In this document: piece by piece, positions 38,747 through 48,233 of the stretch
Position numbering within the stretch: the stretch's first letter is position 1
How the letters are laid out: every line of letters starts with the position of its first letter
Source: Reichenbachiella sp. 5M10
GTDB lineage: Bacteria > Bacteroidota > Bacteroidia > Cytophagales > Cyclobacteriaceae
Assembly: GCF_002742335.1 (NCBI RefSeq)
Contig: NZ_MDGR01000007.1
Span: 562,501 to 626,500, forward strand
DNA: 64,000 bases
Direction of reading: 5' to 3'
The notes under the pieces: generated by a model
What the model saw: the letters and a program-made list of their open reading frames with translations, nothing else
Database searches by the model: none
What the model was told of the DNA's origin: nothing
Made by a program: the position numbers and the translations under genes

Positions 38747-39379
38747 CTAGTCATCGTCCTTGTCAAATATGCCCACATGGATTTTCCCTTGAAGGATTTT
38801 TTGAGAGTCTTGTCCAAGCTTTTTGGATATCTTCATTGCATTGGCTTCTGAAATGTCAATTTTTCTAAGCCGTTCGTTTTTGATCAAGATTACCTCTCCA
38901 GATAAGGGACTGGGTGCTCCTGGTAGAAATACTGTACTGATGTTCTCGTCTATACGATCCATCAAAAAGCCAATCTGCCAAGCTTCTTCCATATCGACAA
39001 GGACTACTTCGTTGAGCTTGTCTGATTCAAGTCCAGCGAGGGTTTCAGTCATGCCTTTGATCAGCGAGTAGCCAGGGATTATGGATTGTAGTTTTTGTTC
39101 GAGCCAGTTTTTCCGTTTGTTGATGCGTTGAGATTTGGCGAGTAGCCCTGCTACGAAACAAAGAAATAGAAGTAGAAGGAAGGCCAGTATGCGGTTGAGT
39201 GTGATACCACCGATGTGCTCGATAGGGATCTGATTAGAAATCGGAGAGACAAGAGTACGAAAGATGACCAGTGCCTTTCCAAATAAAAAGATCAATACAC
39301 CAAATGGAACGATCAATAGAAAACCTCCAATTAACGTAGTTTTTATAAACCCTAAGAGGTCATTGATGAGTTTTTTCAT
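38747..39379 (-). CDS. DUF502 membrane protein
   Basis: The 210-residue protein has two N-terminal membrane spans (about 12-40 and 57-78), then a soluble domain with the DUF502 features IIPGYSLIKGMTETLAG, EAWQIGFLMDR, VFLPGAPSPLSGEVILI and an acidic end. The family is widespread and of unknown function. It stands alone on the minus strand. Confidence 0.88.
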   Translation of the reverse strand: MKKLINDLLGFIKTTLIGGFLLIVPFGVLIFLFGKALVIFRTLVSPISNQIPIEHIGGITLNRILAFLLLLFLCFVAGLLAKSQRINKRKNWLEQKLQSIIPGYSLIKGMTETLAGLESDKLNEVVLVDMEEAWQIGFLMDRIDENISTVFLPGAPSPLSGEVILIKNERLRKIDISEANAMKISKKLGQDSQKILQGKIHVGIFDKDDD

Positions 39380-39750
39380 TTTGTATGAAGGGTTGCTTTT
39401 CTTCTTCTGTAGAATCTACAAAGAGCCAAGGTTCTTGAAGATGTTTTTTGTGAAGATAATGTTTCGGGCTCTAAATAACCAAAGGTCAACGAGGAGCACT
39501 TGTCGAAAGGTGGGCATCTATCTGTTTTTAGTAGCTTATATCTCGTGGACCCTTGTGTCTTTATAGGTTACAATCCGACTACAGGTTGGGGTATTCTTGA
39601 AAATTCACTTCTTGAGAAAGGACATGGACTCAGAATAAAGTAATACGAAGGCACGGCACTCTGGATTAAAGGGTACCGTGGTTTTGTGCCAACTTATTTA
39701 TCCTGCTGATATTTCAGGATGGGTGTCATTCGTGGATTCATAGACCCTGG
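39380..39750. other. Intergenic region, no supported gene
   Basis: These 371 bases separate the DUF502 start from the hemF stop. A plus-strand frame from an ATG at 39438 would give a 42-residue basic peptide with one hydrophobic segment (IYLFLVAYISWTLV). There is no supporting context. I see no RNA gene or clear terminator. Confidence 0.4.
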
Positions 39751-40641
39751 TTATATCCAGTTGACTCCTTTTTGTAGGAGCCGAAGAGTTTTTTCTTCTT
39801 CAGAGCCTGGTTGTACTTCGTAGTTGTATTCCCAGTTGGCTTGAGGAGGCATGCTCATCAGAATGGATTCGGTACGCCCATCTGTGTCCAGTCCAAACTT
39901 GGTTCCCTTGTCTAGAACGAGATTGAACTCAACGTACCGTCCTCTGCGCAGGTATTGCCACAATTTTTCATTTTCACCGAAAGGCAGGTCTTTGTTTTTG
40001 TCCAAGAGATGACAATAGGTCGGAGCGAATAGACTACCGACATCTTGTACGAACGCCCAACGATCAGCTAGGCTGATCTCAGGGGTCTCTGTCAGACGGT
40101 CAAAGAAGATGCCGCCAATCCCACGTGTTTCTTTGCGGTGTTTGATGTAGAAATAGTCGTCTGCCCATTGCTTGAACTGAGGGTAGTAGGAGGGGTCGTG
40201 TTGATCACAGGTGGTTTTGAGTTGCTGATGAAAGTAGTGTGCGTCTTCGTCTACGACGTAGTGTGGAGTGAGGTCAATCCCCCCGCCGAACCAACTGACT
40301 CCATTGCTCATCTCAAAGTAGCGCACGTTCATATGTATGATTGGGACTCTGGGGGATCGAGGGTGCATGACGATAGATACGCCAGTGGCATAGAAGTCCG
40401 CTTGGTCGAGTTGTAGTGCATCAAGGATTTTTTGTGGCGTGGGGCCTTCTACTGCCGAGAAGTTGACTCCTCCTTTTTCGATGATGTTGCCGTTTCGTAG
40501 GATGCGGGTTCGTCCGCCACCACCCTGAGGTCTTTGCCAGAGGTCTTGTTCGAAGGCTCCTTTTTGATCTGTAGATTCGATTTGAGTACAGATGTCATCT
40601 TGTAGTTTTTTGAACCAAGTCTCTATGGTCTGTCTATTCAT
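39751..40641 (-). CDS. hemF: Oxygen-dependent coproporphyrinogen III oxidase
   Basis: The 296-residue enzyme decarboxylates coproporphyrinogen III to protoporphyrinogen IX with oxygen, in heme synthesis. Marks are GGGGRTRIL, HMNVRYFE, WFGGGIDLTPHY, TRGIGGIFFDRL, RRGRYVEFNLVLDKGT and GRTESILMSMPP. I start at 40641, which gives the normal length; the frame opens at 40668. It lies 10 bases after the TamL-like gene on the same strand, a likely operon. The use of HemF implies life with oxygen. Confidence 0.96.
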   Translation of the reverse strand: MNRQTIETWFKKLQDDICTQIESTDQKGAFEQDLWQRPQGGGGRTRILRNGNIIEKGGVNFSAVEGPTPQKILDALQLDQADFYATGVSIVMHPRSPRVPIIHMNVRYFEMSNGVSWFGGGIDLTPHYVVDEDAHYFHQQLKTTCDQHDPSYYPQFKQWADDYFYIKHRKETRGIGGIFFDRLTETPEISLADRWAFVQDVGSLFAPTYCHLLDKNKDLPFGENEKLWQYLRRGRYVEFNLVLDKGTKFGLDTDGRTESILMSMPPQANWEYNYEVQPGSEEEKTLRLLQKGVNWI

Positions 40642-40651
40642 TGTGTTGTGT

Positions 40652-43039
40652 TTAAAAAGGATACCCAATCCCGAGGTTCCATACTAGGCGTTTGTAATTG
40701 GAGTAATCCGGCAATTCAAAAGGTTTTCGGTTGTAGGTGTCTACGGTGCTGACGCGACCAGGTTCGGAGAGTTTCCAAGCTGCGTCGAGGCGCAAAATTA
40801 GGAAGGAGAAATCCACGCGTAGACCATAGCCACCACCTAGGGCGATCTCATGGAGGAAGCTTTTGAACTCGAACTGCGAACCTGGTCGCGTAGGGTCTTC
40901 TCGGATTGTCCAGACGTTGCCTGCATCGAGAAACAACGCGCCGTGTATCGGCCCAAATAGTTTGTGTCGAAACTCCACACTGGCCTCTAAGAGTACTTCG
41001 CCAGGTTGTTCGATGTTGTTGTTGTAGGTACCGGTACTGTCCACGGGCAGGTACGAGCCGGGACCGAGTCGTCGTGGCTCCCATGCGCGGATACTGTTGC
41101 TGCCTCCAGCAAAGTAGAATTTTTCGTATGGGAGGGTGTTGTTGTCTCCATAAGGTACGGCTACTCCTGCATTGATACGGTATGCCATGGTGATTTTGGA
41201 GTTGACAGGCGTCGTACGACGAAAGTCAAGATTGACTTTGGTGAACTTGAAAAATGCAATGTCGTTGTCTTGGCCAAAGGACCCCAAAGATTGGATTAGG
41301 TTGCCGCCAGTTTCGACGCGGTAGCGAAAGTAAGCAGATGCAGTTTTGCTGTTTCCGTATTCGTTGATATTGTATGTCGCCGAAAACCATGAGCTACTGA
41401 CGAAGGAAGGATCAAACGAACGGATGAGGTTGTTGCCTTTGGCTTCTTGCTCGATCAAGAACTCTTCATAATCAGGTTGTAAGTCGGAGTTGATCAGGTT
41501 GATTTCTGCGACGTTGAGCACATAACTCCTTCGTTTTTCGAAATTCTGCCAAGAGTAAGCCCAATTGGCGGTGAGGTTATTTCGTTGGTATTCAGGCCTA
41601 GAGTTGAAATTAAGTCCAACGGCGAGTTTTGTTTTGGGGTTGTAGTGTCCGAGTTTGGATTTGAGTTTGTTGCCTAGAGGCATGACAAATTGTGGGAAGG
41701 TTAGCGAGAGGTTGGCACCATAGTCCAAACTAGAATAAGGACTGCCTGTTTCGGTGGCTCCTGTAAGCCCCTCGAACCCTACTCGACCACTGAGTTCGGC
41801 GATCTCTAGCCCTTTGAAAATGTTCCTATTTTTGATAGATGCGTTGACGAATGGACCAGGAAGTCCTTCACTCACGTTGAGCCCAGCTTCTGTGGAGGTC
41901 TGGTATTTTTTGAGAGGACTAGTGAATACGTTGGCAATGAATTGCCCGCCTACTGTGTCGTAGTTGATGTTGATGAATTTGAAGATATCCAAATTGGATA
42001 GTTGTTTTTGAGTCTCGATGGTGTTGAGGCGACTGTAGGTACTGTCTGGGTAGAGGAAGAGCCTCCAATCGAGGATTTTTTCGTTGTAGCGTTTTTTGTA
42101 AAAGGTGTAGCTCACTCCTTTGTGACTTTTGGAGAGGCGCCCAGTAGACAACCCAGTGATGTCAGCGTCTGTGGTGAATATGACCGAATCGATTTTGAAT
42201 ACTTTATGCTTATCGCTTTGGGGGGGATTGTCGATGGTCAGCCCTACGATGACACGTTTGTCACCGAGCGAAGAGGTGTCGATTTTGTAATGAACGTAGC
42301 GTCGGTTGAAGTTGTAATACCCGTTGTTGAGCATGAGTTCGTTGATGCGGTCACGTTCTTTGGTGAAAATACTTTGGTCGTAGTTATTGCCTTTGTGTAT
42401 CAAGGATTCTTCGAGTGATTCTTGTAGGACCTGAGAGACGGCACTGTCCGGTACAAGAAAAAATAGCGAGTCAATGATGTAGGGCTCGTTGCGTTGGATC
42501 GTGTAGGTGGAAGTGACGAGTTTGAAGGTTTCTTCAGTTGAGTAGGTTACTTCAGCATTGAAGTAGCCCTTGGAGTGCATGTAGCGCTTGATCTTTTCGG
42601 TCGTTTCGATTTCTTTTCGATCATCGTAGATGGCGAGCTTTTCCCCCAGCCTCATGGCTTGGTTTCCTTCCTTGATGTTTCGGTTTTGTTTGTCGAGTTT
42701 GTTGGCCAGCTTTTCGCGAAACTTCTTCTCCTTTTTCTCTTTCTGTTTGTTTATAGCCTGGTTGATTTTTTTATTGTATTTCTCCCTGTACTTGGATTTT
42801 CTGTCGGCGTATTTGGTCGAATCATAGGCTTTTTTTCCTAATTGGTACAAGTCCACATAGGGTGACCAAGGCAGGAATAAGATTTTGTCGTTGGGTTCGT
42901 TGACGTAGAGTGATTCGATCTCCTCTTTGTTGAGTTTTCGGGCACCTTCCAGATTTTGTTTGACGAGGAGTTTGTCGTCTCCTTTGAGGTATCGCCTACC
43001 CATGCACCCAGAGAGGAGTATCGATGTGATCAAAACCAA
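40652..43039 (-). CDS. TamL-like outer membrane assembly lipoprotein (BamA/TamA family)
   Basis: The protein has at least 795 residues. A lipobox (SILLSGC) is followed by a lysine-rich linker (about 70-120), POTRA-like repeats and a C-terminal Omp85 barrel (FYFAGGSNSIRAWEPRRLGPG, then the final strand GIGYPF). TamL of Bacteroidota is a lipidated TamA relative that works with TamB in outer membrane biogenesis. No tamB is in this window. The only conventional start in frame is TTG at 43037-43039, which leaves just 11 residues before the Cys and no positive charge. Upstream the frame stays open to about 43135 and reads IATRGLHCVVLVLITSILL from an ATC at 43067-43069, which looks like a complete lipoprotein signal. 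The true start may be non-canonical. Confidence 0.9.
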   Translation of the reverse strand: MVLITSILLSGCMGRRYLKGDDKLLVKQNLEGARKLNKEEIESLYVNEPNDKILFLPWSPYVDLYQLGKKAYDSTKYADRKSKYREKYNKKINQAINKQKEKKEKKFREKLANKLDKQNRNIKEGNQAMRLGEKLAIYDDRKEIETTEKIKRYMHSKGYFNAEVTYSTEETFKLVTSTYTIQRNEPYIIDSLFFLVPDSAVSQVLQESLEESLIHKGNNYDQSIFTKERDRINELMLNNGYYNFNRRYVHYKIDTSSLGDKRVIVGLTIDNPPQSDKHKVFKIDSVIFTTDADITGLSTGRLSKSHKGVSYTFYKKRYNEKILDWRLFLYPDSTYSRLNTIETQKQLSNLDIFKFININYDTVGGQFIANVFTSPLKKYQTSTEAGLNVSEGLPGPFVNASIKNRNIFKGLEIAELSGRVGFEGLTGATETGSPYSSLDYGANLSLTFPQFVMPLGNKLKSKLGHYNPKTKLAVGLNFNSRPEYQRNNLTANWAYSWQNFEKRRSYVLNVAEINLINSDLQPDYEEFLIEQEAKGNNLIRSFDPSFVSSSWFSATYNINEYGNSKTASAYFRYRVETGGNLIQSLGSFGQDNDIAFFKFTKVNLDFRRTTPVNSKITMAYRINAGVAVPYGDNNTLPYEKFYFAGGSNSIRAWEPRRLGPGSYLPVDSTGTYNNNIEQPGEVLLEASVEFRHKLFGPIHGALFLDAGNVWTIREDPTRPGSQFEFKSFLHEIALGGGYGLRVDFSFLILRLDAAWKLSEPGRVSTVDTYNRKPFELPDYSNYKRLVWNLGIGYPF

Positions 43040-43242
43040 GACGACACAGTGAAGGCCGCGTGTTGCGATATGATATGGGTAGGAAGAGATGTCAGTAGTT
43101 GATAATGATCGGTAGAACCATCTGGATTTAATTCGTCATGTATGCTATCACCAATAATCTATGTAAGTTTGAATATAATCTATCAGAAGGTACAGACCAT
43201 ATCTGAAGCGCGAAAATAACATTCTTTTAAGACACTATTTGA

Positions 43243-43989
43243 ATGATCTCAATCAAGGAATCAAAATTCATTAAATCATTACAATTAAAAAAATTTAGAA
43301 AACTGGAAAACAGGTTCATTGTCGAAGGGGCAAAGAATGTGTTGGAATTGATGTCTTCTGATTTTGTAGTGGATACTCTGTATGTGACGGAGGCATTTCG
43401 ATCGAGTCATTTTGAGATATGGGATGGACGTGAAGACCTGGTGGTTCGGTTGGTGACAGAGAAGGAGTTGAGCAAAGTGGGGGTGTTTACCAACAACAAT
43501 GCGGCACTCGCGGTAGCTCGCATCAAAGAAGATGCGAGTATGGATTTCTCCAAATCTCTACTTGCTTTTGATCGAGTCAAAGACCCTGGCAATCTCGGGA
43601 CAATCATACGGATTGCAGATTGGTACGGATTTGATACGATCGTATGTTCGCTGGACTCTGTGGATTGCTACAACCCTAAGGTCGTCTCAGCGACGATGGG
43701 GTCTTTTGTTCGCGTACGAGTCGTCTATGCTGAGATCGCTGAGGTGGTCAGACGAGCGACCTGTACCTATGGGGCTACATTGCAGGGGGAAGATATCCAT
43801 GCGATTGATTTCAAAGACCCTGCCTTGATTTTGTTTGGCAATGAGTCTACAGGGATTGCCCCGGAGTTGATCGAGCAGTTGGATCAGCAAGTGAAGATCC
43901 CCGCGTATGGTCAAGCGGAATCCCTCAACGTGGCAGTGTCTACGGCGGTGTTTTGTGATAATTTTAGAAGAGTACTGAAGAAAAGCTAA
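43243..43989 (+). CDS. TrmH/SpoU-family RNA 2'-O-methyltransferase
   Basis: The 248-residue enzyme has the substrate-binding N-terminal domain (RKLENRFIVEGAKNVLEL) and the knotted SPOUT domain. The three SpoU motifs are DRVKDPGNLGTIIRIADWYG, LFGNESTGI and IPAYGQAESLNVAVSTAV. It would use S-adenosylmethionine to methylate a ribose in rRNA or tRNA; the target base is not readable. It diverges from the TamL gene, and the NTF2-like gene follows after seven bases. Confidence 0.94.
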   Translation: MISIKESKFIKSLQLKKFRKLENRFIVEGAKNVLELMSSDFVVDTLYVTEAFRSSHFEIWDGREDLVVRLVTEKELSKVGVFTNNNAALAVARIKEDASMDFSKSLLAFDRVKDPGNLGTIIRIADWYGFDTIVCSLDSVDCYNPKVVSATMGSFVRVRVVYAEIAEVVRRATCTYGATLQGEDIHAIDFKDPALILFGNESTGIAPELIEQLDQQVKIPAYGQAESLNVAVSTAVFCDNFRRVLKKS

Positions 43990-43996
43990 GACAACA

Positions 43997-44470
43997 ATGA
44001 AAGAAGCACATATTGAATTGATCGAACGGTTTTACACCGCTTTTGCCAATAAGGATGTTGAAGCCATGTTGGCTTGCTACCACAGCGAGGTGCTGTTTCA
44101 AGACCCTGTGTTTGGGCACCTAGATCATGCGCATGTAAGTGGGATGTGGCGCATGCTGCTCCAGTCGGGTGTAGACCTCAAAATCAACCATGATCGAGTC
44201 CATGCGGATGAAGAAAAGGGGGGAGCGCATTGGGATGCAGTCTATCGATTTTCTAAGACGGGTCGTCTTGTGCACAACAAGATCGAGGCGACCTTTGGTT
44301 TTCGAGACGGGTTGATCGTCTCACATGTTGATCGCTTTGACTTGTACAAGTGGACACAAATGGCTTTTGGACCCTTAGGGTTTTCGATCGGTTGGACTCC
44401 ATACTTCAAAAAGAAGCTAAGAGCCCAAGTCCGAAAATCCTTGGTTGACTTTATGAATCTTTCGAAGTAG
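43997..44470 (+). CDS. NTF2-like (SnoaL-type) protein
   Basis: The 157-residue protein has the cone-shaped NTF2-like pattern: ELIERFYTAFANKDVEAMLACYHSEVLFQDPVFG, then VHADEEKGGAHWDAVYRFSKTG and IVSHVDRFDLYKW. Members are often small enzymes or binding proteins. No specific function is visible. It starts seven bases after the methyltransferase gene. Its last 20 bases overlap the 3' end of the convergent permease gene. Confidence 0.85.
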   Translation: MKEAHIELIERFYTAFANKDVEAMLACYHSEVLFQDPVFGHLDHAHVSGMWRMLLQSGVDLKINHDRVHADEEKGGAHWDAVYRFSKTGRLVHNKIEATFGFRDGLIVSHVDRFDLYKWTQMAFGPLGFSIGWTPYFKKKLRAQVRKSLVDFMNLSK

Positions 44471-45557
44471 TTCCCTCTGGGTCGATAGAGTCTTCGGGTT
44501 GATCAATGATACCTATCTCCCCGTTTTTGGAAAGCATAATGGCGATGGCACGTGTGTCTTCAAACTGACTAAAAACAATAATGAGCGTCGAAGTGATCGG
44601 GATGGATAGCAACATACCTGTGACTCCCCAAATGAATCCCCAAAGAGTCAGTCCCAGCAAGACAACCATCGGGCTTATGTTGAGCCGTTCGCCCATGATG
44701 CGGGGTTCGACGAGGTTGCCGACGAGTAGTTGTACGATCCCTACACAGGCGAGTACTGTGAAAAACATATTGAGTGTACCGAACTGCACCAAGGCAAATA
44801 GCCCTGGGAAAGCAGTCGCTACAATGGAGCCAATGGTAGGTATGAAGTTGAACAGGAAGATCAAAAAGGCCCAGAGAGCTGCCAGCTCAACTCCAAGAAT
44901 GAGAAGAATAAAATAGCTCAAAATCCCAGTCAAGAAGCTAGTGAAGGTTTTGACTGACAAGTACCTGTCAAAGAGTAGTGTGATGGCTGTTCCGATTTTA
45001 TGAATGGTAGCACCGCGAGAAGTCATGTTGAGCGTCTTCTTGATTTTCAAGTTGAATAGACTTTCTTCGAGAAGCAAAAAAATTACATAGATGACGATCA
45101 TCAGAGATTTGCCAATCGCTCCTGCAAAGGAACCCGCGTACCCGATGATTTCATTTTTGTATTGATCAAACAGATGAACAAAACTCGTACTGATGTCTTC
45201 TTTAGTTCCTATCAGGCCCTCTAGTGCAACGAGTGCATCTTTGATGTGGTCTCTATACAGATGGATGTCGACAATCAGCTTTTGTAAGTTCGAAGCGATA
45301 ATCTGAATGATCAAATACAGAATCAAAAATACAGTGATCGTACTGGTGGCAGTGATGAGCCATTTGGGCAATTTGATTTTGCCGATTTTGATTTTGGCAA
45401 TGGTGTCCCGTAGTTTTTTAATCAGATACCAGATGAGTATGGCTATAGCAAATCCCTTGAGGAAGGTATCGAAGTAGATCAATGTCGCCAATAAAAAGAC
45501 GAAGACAATGATCCAGTTGGCTGTGTTGGCCAAGGAGGCGTTTCTTTCGGTGATCAT
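44451..45557 (-). CDS. AI-2E family permease
   Basis: The 368-residue protein has about eight hydrophobic spans and the AI-2E family signature near the C-terminus: LWAFLIFLFNFIPTIGSIVATAFPG, and GNLVEPRIMGERLNISPMVVLLGLTLWG. The family is named after one autoinducer exporter but mostly has unknown or ion-transport roles. It lies six bases downstream of a DUF58 gene on the same strand. A second family member is at 47131. Confidence 0.92.
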   Translation of the reverse strand: MITERNASLANTANWIIVFVFLLATLIYFDTFLKGFAIAILIWYLIKKLRDTIAKIKIGKIKLPKWLITATSTITVFLILYLIIQIIASNLQKLIVDIHLYRDHIKDALVALEGLIGTKEDISTSFVHLFDQYKNEIIGYAGSFAGAIGKSLMIVIYVIFLLLEESLFNLKIKKTLNMTSRGATIHKIGTAITLLFDRYLSVKTFTSFLTGILSYFILLILGVELAALWAFLIFLFNFIPTIGSIVATAFPGLFALVQFGTLNMFFTVLACVGIVQLLVGNLVEPRIMGERLNISPMVVLLGLTLWGFIWGVTGMLLSIPITSTLIIVFSQFEDTRAIAIMLSKNGEIGIIDQPEDSIDPEGTTSKDS

Positions 45558-45563
45558 GGTGGG

Positions 45564-46475
45564 TTATCTCATTTTAGATCTTTTGACTAGGTAGGAGGAC
45601 AATACGGTATCAAATCCTTGATGTATGTCGCAATCAATCAAGTCAATTTTTAGCTGAGAACATTTTAGTTTTAAGGTAGAGAGATGATCGCTCATCTGCT
45701 GATGGTAACTTTCTTTGACTTGGCTGGGACTCAGTTTGACTATCTGTCCACTTTCCAAATCTTCGAATTTGTAAGGTCGGTCTTCGAACTCGAAGTTGAG
45801 CTCGGTTTTGCCGTCATGGACATGAAACAGCAAGACTTCGTGCTTGTTGTGCTTGAGGTGCTGTAGTGCAGAAAAAGTTTCTGCACTTTGCTCTGGATCA
45901 TCGAGCATATCCGAAAACAGAATCACCAATGACCGGCGAGGGATCTTGTCGGCGATCTCATGAAGGACTTGCGCAGTAGCTGTATGTTGTTTCGTAGGGC
46001 TTTTGTCAAATTGCCTCTGTAGCTCTTGGAGCAAATGATGGACATGTGATGCAGTTGACCGTACTTGAGACTGATAGGTGATGTGATCCGAAAAGGTAAA
46101 CAGTCCTACTGCATCCCGTTGTTTGTGGAGCAGGTAGGATAGTGAGGCGCTTGCGAGGAGCGCAAAGCGGATTTTGCCAAAGCTGTCTCGAGGGTAGTAC
46201 ATAGACGAAGAAGTGTCCAGTATCAAATGACACCTTAGGTTGGTTTCTTCTTCAAATTTTTTGGTGTACAACCGGTCGGTTTTTGCATATACTTTCCAGT
46301 CAATATTTTTGGTGCTTTCACCGTAGTTGTACAGACTGTGCTCAGCAAACTCAACCGAAAATCCATGGTAGGGGGATTTGTGCAATCCTGTGACGAATCC
46401 CTCGACCATCTGCTTGGCCAGCAGTTCGATATTGATCGATTCTTTCAGCGAGTGGATGTCAATGTTTAGTTCCAA
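45564..46475 (-). CDS. DUF58 protein with von Willebrand A-like domain
   Basis: The 303-residue protein has the DUF58 core GFSVEFAEHSLYNYGESTKNIDWKVYAKTDRL followed by a vWA-like fold with a MIDAS sequence LDTSSSM. Such proteins often pair with MoxR ATPases in chaperone-like membrane complexes, but no moxR is adjacent here. The start codon appears to be TTG at 46473-46475; upstream, the frame meets a stop before any ATG. The permease gene follows at a six-base distance. Confidence 0.9.
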   Translation of the reverse strand: MELNIDIHSLKESINIELLAKQMVEGFVTGLHKSPYHGFSVEFAEHSLYNYGESTKNIDWKVYAKTDRLYTKKFEEETNLRCHLILDTSSSMYYPRDSFGKIRFALLASASLSYLLHKQRDAVGLFTFSDHITYQSQVRSTASHVHHLLQELQRQFDKSPTKQHTATAQVLHEIADKIPRRSLVILFSDMLDDPEQSAETFSALQHLKHNKHEVLLFHVHDGKTELNFEFEDRPYKFEDLESGQIVKLSPSQVKESYHQQMSDHLSTLKLKCSQLKIDLIDCDIHQGFDTVLSSYLVKRSKMR

Positions 46476-46680
46476 TGGTAGTACAGTTTTATTCCAAATC
46501 TAAATTAGGAAGTATTCTAGTGAAGTTAGGAATAAATGTGCGATTTATGACAAATTAGCTAGGGTTTGGAGAGAGGAGACAAGGGGTGAAAATATGATTT
46601 TAGATTATCCTACAGCATTTGGATTTGTTAAATAATTTCCTTTATATTGAATGTTTTAGAAAATCAAACTAATCTATCTA

Positions 46681-46694
46681 TCCGACGTGTCGGA
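46681..46694. other. 14-base dyad TCCGACGTGTCGGA
   Basis: Arms of six bases (TCCGAC, GTCGGA) flank a two-base centre, 19 bases before the GTG start of the PUR gene. It could be an operator or a small leader hairpin. The remaining bases of 46476-46713 show no gene. Confidence 0.35.
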
Positions 46695-46713
46695 CACCAA
46701 AACAAACTGAAAA

Positions 46714-47070
46714 GTGGAAGAGAATAAAGACAACGAAAGAACTGAGATTTACTCAGAGAGAGTACGGGCAGGGAAAAGAACCTACTTTTTTGATGTGAAG
46801 GCGACCCGGTCGAATGACTATTATCTTACCATCACCGAAAGTAAAAGAAGATACAAGGACGATGGTTTTTTCTATGAAAAGCACAAAATATTTTTGTACA
46901 AAGAGGACTTCAATAAATTCGTCAAGGCGCTCAACGAGACTGTGGATCATATCAAAGATGAGTTGATGCCAGAGGTAGATTTTGACTCATTTGACAGTGA
47001 AGATGAGGAACAAGAAGAGAGAAAAGCGACTGTCGCTACGGGAGCAGACTCAGAATTAAACTGGGATTAA
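46714..47070 (+). CDS. PUR-family (DUF3276) nucleic-acid-binding protein
   Basis: The 118-residue protein has one PUR repeat (IYSERVRAGKRTYFFDVKATRSNDYYLTITESKR, then KHKIFLYKEDFNKFVKALNE) and a very acidic C-terminal tail. Bacteroidota PUR proteins resemble eukaryotic Pur-alpha and bind single-stranded DNA or RNA. The start is GTG at 46714. A terminator follows shortly after the stop. Confidence 0.92.
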   Translation: MEENKDNERTEIYSERVRAGKRTYFFDVKATRSNDYYLTITESKRRYKDDGFFYEKHKIFLYKEDFNKFVKALNETVDHIKDELMPEVDFDSFDSEDEEQEERKATVATGADSELNWD

Positions 47071-47092
47071 ATTCACCTAAAAAAAACTGTAG

Positions 47093-47120
47093 AGCTCTTG
47101 GATACCCAAGGGCTTTTTTT
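47093..47120 (+). terminator. Rho-independent terminator after the PUR gene
   Basis: AGCTCTTGG (47093-47101) pairs with CCAAGGGCT (47106-47114, one G-U pair) around a four-base loop, followed by seven T. It shows that the next gene starts at the ATG at 47131 and not at the TTG at 47098 inside the hairpin. Confidence 0.85.
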
Positions 47121-47130
47121 ATTTGGAATC

Positions 47131-48225
47131 ATGATCAATCGTACTTTACTGACCATTCTAGTCATCACTTCCTTATTTGTATTTAGTGCATGGCTATTTT
47201 CAGATATATTCATGTATATCTGTATCTCGATTGTCTTGGCGACTATTCTTAGGCCTTTGACCAACTTCATCAGTCGGACATATATCTTTAGAGTCAAGAT
47301 CCCACGTCTGGTTGCTGTGTTGGTGTCGTTTTGCACAGTGATAGGAGTCGTTGCGCTTTTCATGTTGCTGTTTATTCCATTGATTGTCGAACAGATCAAT
47401 GTGATCTCAAGCATTAGTTTTGATGAAGTCTACACACATATGTCTCAGCCAGTGGTGACCGCTGAAAAGTATCTGATGGAGTTTAATCTCGTAGAGGCCG
47501 AAGATCATAGCCTCACACAGACCATCAAGACCTCTGTGTTGGCGGTACTCAAGGATATCAATTTTCAGAAAATACTCAATAACATTGTTTCCTTGACGGG
47601 AGGGGTGTTTGTGTCGTTGATGGCACTTGGATTCATTACTTTTTTTCTTCTGTTGGAAAACGGTATGTTGAGCCGATTGATGATTTCTGTCGTGCCCAAT
47701 CAGTATTTTGAATTGTTCATTTCAGCCATTTATAAGATCGAACACCTCTTGTCCAACTATCTTATTGGTCTCTTGCTTCAGATGTTGTCTATTTTCTCAA
47801 TTGCGGGGATAGGCTTGTCGATATTTGGGGTCAACTATGCTTTGACTATTGCTGTGTTTGCAGCGTTGGCCAATTTGATACCCTACTTGGGGCCTTTGCT
47901 AGGATCTACTTTTGGGATACTGGTAGGGATATCCACTAGCGGACATTTTGCACTGGACGAAGTGACTTTCATATTGATAGCCAAGATCGTGTCTGTATTT
48001 GCAGTGGTTCAAGTGATTGACAATGTAGTGCTACAGCCGATGATCTTTTCTAAAAGCGTCAAAGCTCATCCATTAGAGATATTTGTTGTTATCTTTGCGG
48101 CCGCTAGTTTAGCAGGGATTCCAGGCATGATTGCAGCCATTCCGACGTATACGATTTTGCGTGTTTCGGTGATGGAAATCAAGGATGGATTCAACAGTTA
48201 TCAAGTTTTTCAAGCATCAAAATAA
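47131..48225 (+). CDS. AI-2E family permease (second copy)
   Basis: The 364-residue membrane protein has about eight spans and the family segments [22 protein letters not shown] and [30 protein letters not shown]. It is only distantly similar to the permease at 44451, so the two are not a recent duplication. The starting ATG lies just after the terminator of the PUR gene. ychF begins eight bases after its stop, which suggests one transcript. Confidence 0.92.
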   Translation: MINRTLLTILVITSLFVFSAWLFSDIFMYICISIVLATILRPLTNFISRTYIFRVKIPRLVAVLVSFCTVIGVVALFMLLFIPLIVEQINVISSISFDEVYTHMSQPVVTAEKYLMEFNLVEAEDHSLTQTIKTSVLAVLKDINFQKILNNIVSLTGGVFVSLMALGFITFFLLLENGMLSRLMISVVPNQYFELFISAIYKIEHLLSNYLIGLLLQMLSIFSIAGIGLSIFGVNYALTIAVFAALANLIPYLGPLLGSTFGILVGISTSGHFALDEVTFILIAKIVSVFAVVQVIDNVVLQPMIFSKSVKAHPLEIFVVIFAAASLAGIPGMIAAIPTYTILRVSVMEIKDGFNSYQVFQASK

Positions 48226-48233
48226 TAAAATAA

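Noticed and set aside
47098-47130. TTG start for the second AI-2E permease
   Set aside because: The codon lies inside the terminator hairpin of the PUR gene. The ATG at 47131 begins the normal hydrophobic N-terminus.
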